DNA from: Chitinophagales bacterium
Lineage (GTDB): Bacteria > Bacteroidota > Bacteroidia > Chitinophagales > LD1
DNA: 64,000 nt
Assembly: GCA_016786765.1 (NCBI GenBank)
Contig: JAEUUZ010000019.1
Location: forward strand, 122,753-186,752
Reading direction: 5' to 3'
Of this stretch, positions 62,801 to 64,000 are shown in pieces. Made by a program: the position numbers and the translations under genes. Numbering within the stretch: the first letter of the stretch is position 1; every line of letters starts with the position of its first letter. Under the pieces are notes generated by a model that saw only the letters and a program-made list of their open reading frames with translations, had not been told where the DNA came from and did no database searches.

Positions 62801-64000
62801 TCCATTCCGTTAGCTCCACTTGGAATATAAGTAATTGTATTGTTAGCATTTGCCGATACAATACCTGTTGTTGGTTGTGTTACTATGCCGACTGTTAATC
62901 CACTATTTTCAACACTTGTGTCATTCACAACAACAACAATATTAGATGTTGATGGGATAACACTTGTAACAGTATAGTAGTCGTTAACAGCAATTGGTGC
63001 ATCACAAACCGGTATAATATTGATGTACACTTTGTTGGTATCGCACAATGGCAAGATACCATCATCGCATACAACAACACAAATAGTATCAACACCGTAG
63101 TAGTTAGCATTAGGTATGTAAGTCAAGCAAGAATCGCTTCCGGTTGCTAAATAACTTGCAGTACCATGGCTTGGACCACAGATAAATGAAGTTATCTTAA
63201 TATTATTTCCATCAGAATCAGAAACCATAGGACAGATAGTCACTAGTCCTGTATCTTCAGGAATTGTAACATACGTAGGGTCAATTACAGGTGGTCTATT
63301 TACATAGATTACATGTACTGAAACTCTACCCACATCACAGATAGATTGGAATCCTCCACAATATTGGATGTTAGGATTCATGATATCACATACTTTATAG
63401 TAGAATGTATCATAGCCTACAAATCCAGGATCTGGAGTATAAGTATAAGTATTCCCTACTTGAGTCAATGTTCCATGTACCGGAGGAGAACTGATCCCTA
63501 CAGTAACTGAATCTCCATCAGGCTCGATATCGTTAATCAATACCGGAATGTTCACAGGCGCTTCTGCTCCTGTAATTGCCGAATCATTTATTGCGATTGG
63601 AGCGTCATTGATGTTATAAATTGTATAAATCACATTCGCTGTATCACACAATACAGGGTTACCATTATCACAGATGCTATAGCTCAAGGTATCTTGTCCA
63701 TAGTAATTAGTATTAGGAACATAAACAATGTTTCTTCCACTAACACTTCCTAATCCGTGTGCCGGGTTAACCGTAATAGATTTGATAGTAAATAAGTCGC
63801 CATTTGGATCACCATCGTTATCCATTACAGGAGTAACGGTGTATGCTTCCTCACATAATGTTACATAATCATCCGTAGCTACAGGTGGGTCATTTTTCTT
63901 AACCTCAGGTGTATCGATGCGGTTGATATAAACATACACTATCGCTGTATCACACAATGGTTGTGGTGCTACTGTTGTCACATCACATACCACATAGCTG
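56845..64000 (-). CDS. giant tandem Ig-like (tandem-95-type) adhesin with T9SS type B tail; N-terminus outside window
   Basis: More than 2380 residues, the frame running open off the right edge. It consists of about 23 full repeats plus one partial of roughly 85-105 residues, each opening PPVAVNDxxxTPEDTP, with NDxDPDGDxxxI, GTxxxxxxxxITYTPNxxYxG.D and ending YxICDNGTPxLCDTAxVxVTV. Paired cysteines in each repeat suggest a disulfide per domain. The final 90 residues are a gliding-motility C-terminal sorting domain (FPNAFSPNGDGIDE, VYNRWG, FVVIQR). It is predicted to be exported by T9SS as a rod-like surface adhesin, anchored through the next gene (PorP/SprF). The first methionine listed by any gene caller near 63993 is only an internal GTG. 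Confidence 0.92.
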   Translation of the reverse strand, partial: SYVVCDVTTVAPQPLCDTAIVYVYINRIDTPEVKKNDPPVATDDYVTLCEEAYTVTPVMDNDGDPNGDLFTIKSITVNPAHGLGSVSGRNIVYVPNTNYYGQDTLSYSICDNGNPVLCDTANVIYTIYNINDAPIAINDSAITGAEAPVNIPVLINDIEPDGDSVTVGISSPPVHGTLTQVGNTYTYTPDPGFVGYDTFYYKVCDIMNPNIQYCGGFQSICDVGRVSVHVIYVNRPPVIDPTYVTIPEDTGLVTICPMVSDSDGNNIKITSFICGPSHGTASYLATGSDSCLTYIPNANYYGVDTICVVVCDDGILPLCDTNKVYINIIPVCDAPIAVNDYYTVTSVIPSTSNIVVVVNDTSVENSGLTVGIVTQPTTGIVSANANNTITYIPSGANGMDSFQYSICNVGPLCTLCDTAWVILNVRPNNNPPIAVNDTASTPEDSSICVSVMNNDNDPDSDPITLQNVIPCGPSNGTAVVNAGQLCYTPNHNFIGKDSICYVICDNGAPALCDTGVLVVTVTPRPDPPIAVNDTVTTTEGTQICIAVMSNDTTPDGLPITITAIPCAPATGTAVNGGNIVCYTPSATYTSLDSFCYVICDNRIPALCDTAKVYVIITPNQNHPPVAVDDSTTTPESTPVVICVPTNDLDPDFNLNLASVGVAIQPANGTIVGVNPTTGCITYLPDSGFRGIDTFVYTICDTGTPVYCDQATVFVTVTFVNHPPVALDSTVTTPEDSAITVCPSFSDPDGDVVTITAIPCGPSHGSVTNTGTCITYTPAPNYNGTDSICYVVCDNGSPSLCDTAVIRIIVTPVVDCPIANIDYAQGTNGVAVVINELTNDTYLNAVGTGSTVTIVSGPASGNTAVVNANGTITYTAGASYNGIDTLVYSLCDNVEGCCDTATIYIYTIDYCVPPIALNDNDTVCEEAVLKSYVRANDFQGFGQIGNVTILTNATHGFAFVNSADTTIMYTPQTNFFGNDTVTYQVCSQCVVGAGPLCDTAQLFITVLNRNDVPVAIDDTASVLEDSSVVIDVVANDYDIDGDSLVVSISAQPAYGTLTVVGNQLKYTPNANYCGPDSFGYRITGGNGASTCPGDEAFDLGLVFVNVICVNDPPVIPDTLVHTPEDSSVTVCVPFTDNDPNDLHALTICGLPLHGTANPVLDNVANTVCLTYVPDTNFYGIDSICVIVCDNGTPQLCDTSHIIIVVDPRNEPPVANDQNVQTPKNTPIGINVASSASDPNGDYLTFTYPAGTGPNHGTWVPTGNGTGVYTPDSGYVGKDTFMYVACDTSIYPYSPLCDTAYIYIDVIDTTGSVNHPPLANDDYYTTHEGVPVLTLPLANDYDVDGDPLTITVTSGPSNGTIVQNPNGTITYTPDSGFVGNDTVHYTICDNGTPPLCDSAIIVITITPDTTALPNNPPVATDDFSNTNYGTPVVIGVMGNDYDPDGDSIYVASITDSTNFGTVTVNPDGTVTYVPFVGPGLGPNANKPDTFVYVICDNGNPTLCDTATVIISVPNSVQATNDTSLTGVNSTVVINVKANDWDPELDSFYVVEVLGNGGNGTSNVPTLYGNATINPDGTITYVPNGSQCNVVDTFKYTVRDTLGAVDTATVFVFVDCCSKPIAVDDNVTMNQGDTLTSFVLGNDVYKATYPQHVVISVAPVHGTATVINDTTIVYIPFANYCGTDYLEYILSDTCGIDTANLNITVECKCLAPVAVNDFGYTTQNTLVYVDVVNNDTMFNTTNPYYVSVVFGPNHGTASAVGDSVAYTPTAGFYGNDTLTYNLCIVCKGDTFCSSAVVIIKVDSVCQAPIAVADTIESGSVCAAPAKAILINDTNTLGAVVTIVQGPLYGTITLSAAGDSITYTPDGVHSNVTDVILYSITNVCGKSDTGAVYVKVSNYPCNFHHPLAMTDTAKLCLSTGTTLTVDVLANDFDQDNDSIRITFVSSPSHGTATVVAGEVVYTYTTPGFVGKDTFAYSVCDNGTPNLCRDATVIITIDSCNNNHPVIVPPITRDTTPENTPVVICVTATDPDIDSTYISSICTPAHGTISDINGMCFTYTPDSNWIGDDTFCIVICDNGVPSACDTGLVIVHVYPIDTTQFVLANNDVAHTPGNTPVVINVLVNDTFGPFPGNVLTGDSIFVSSVDKPVHGSAVIDSNGNVIYTPDNGYCGVDSFHYVLSDNGKPVQFDTATVIIYVCDTPTIIAVDDTITTDKNTPVVVNVLGNDTIPSNNGVTVNVYTYPTQGGTVTVNTDGSITYVPKQDYFGKDTFSYIVCANIGNGTTICDTATVIVSILGRPTCFFPNAFSPNGDGIDETFQLPCNAEYPNSVLKVYNRWGDEVWRNETAGYKNDWDGKNLSKTDLPDGTYYYVFEYNDGTPKKEAKFVVIQR

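Noticed and set aside
57061..62898. Several plus-strand frames of 60-140 codons inside the giant adhesin gene
   Set aside because: Low-complexity antisense shadows of the Ig-like repeats, with no starts or context.

Overview
The window is from a member of the phylum Bacteroidota, probably an environmental, gliding or surface-adhering lineage; I cannot name a genus. The support is: several promoters of the Bacteroidota type (TTG, 19-20 nt, TAnnTTTG); an AT-rich background; at least five proteins ending in type IX secretion (T9SS) sorting domains, both type A and gliding-motility type B; two PorP/SprF proteins; OmpA proteins with thrombospondin type 3 repeats; a TonB-dependent receptor with a DUF4249 lipoprotein; and cysteine-poor forms of S4 and L36.

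Layout. 1-3.2 kb: the 3' end of pgk, a Ca-binding OmpA porin, and an mscS gene split by an in-frame stop. 3.25-3.7 kb: a gene-free stretch with an 11-C run. 3.7-7.9 kb: a four-gene operon for a tail-fibre-like secreted protein, an M4 metalloprotease with a T9SS tail and two lipoproteins. 8-14.8 kb: a desaturase, then a 1505-residue PKD adhesin paired with a PorP/SprF protein. 14.8-20.3 kb: a DEAD-box helicase with a structured leader, purN, a membrane protein with a winged-helix regulator, and purH. 20.3-23.8 kb: infA-rpmJ-rpsM-rpsK-rpsD-rpoA-rplQ, cut off from secY. 23.9-32.3 kb: NUDIX/MFS pair and two large T9SS cargo proteins. 32.5-43.1 kb: mostly metabolic genes (GH43, acyl-CoA dehydrogenase, nucleoside transporter, PI-PLC-like lipoprotein, aldose epimerase, and an operon headed by lpdA). 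43.2-46.3 kb: era, the tRNA-fMet array with a GIY-YIG nuclease gene, and prs. 46.4-53.5 kb: DUF4249/TonB receptor, an RRM protein, small membrane and secreted proteins, a threonine-dehydrogenase-like SDR and acylphosphatase. 53.5-64 kb: a PorE-like OmpA protein, PorP/SprF and a giant adhesin of more than 2380 residues that runs off the window.

The most unusual locus is 44.05-45.34 kb. One apparently intact initiator tRNA gene, with its own promoter and terminator, sits inside a tandem array of decayed copies: two upstream (promoter plus tRNA-like body, 149 and 148 bp) and four downstream (3' half plus terminator, 97-111 bp). All six decayed copies have the anticodon-arm region replaced by the same palindromic cassette (TCCGCC-ARA-GGCGGA), yet keep CAT where the anticodon would be. 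A free-standing 82-residue GIY-YIG nuclease gene follows directly, then a GC-rich hairpin-bearing tail. I know of no described system of this form. It could be a tRNA-targeting mobile element, a reservoir of tRNA-like RNAs, or simply the scar of repeated slippage; the sequence alone does not decide.

How the genes work together: the adhesins, the M4 protease and the propeller protein are predicted to cross the outer membrane by T9SS, whose core genes (porK-N, sov/sprA, porV) are not here. The two PorP/SprF proteins probably anchor their neighbouring adhesins. purN, purH, prs and the nucleoside transporter all serve nucleotide supply but are not one operon.
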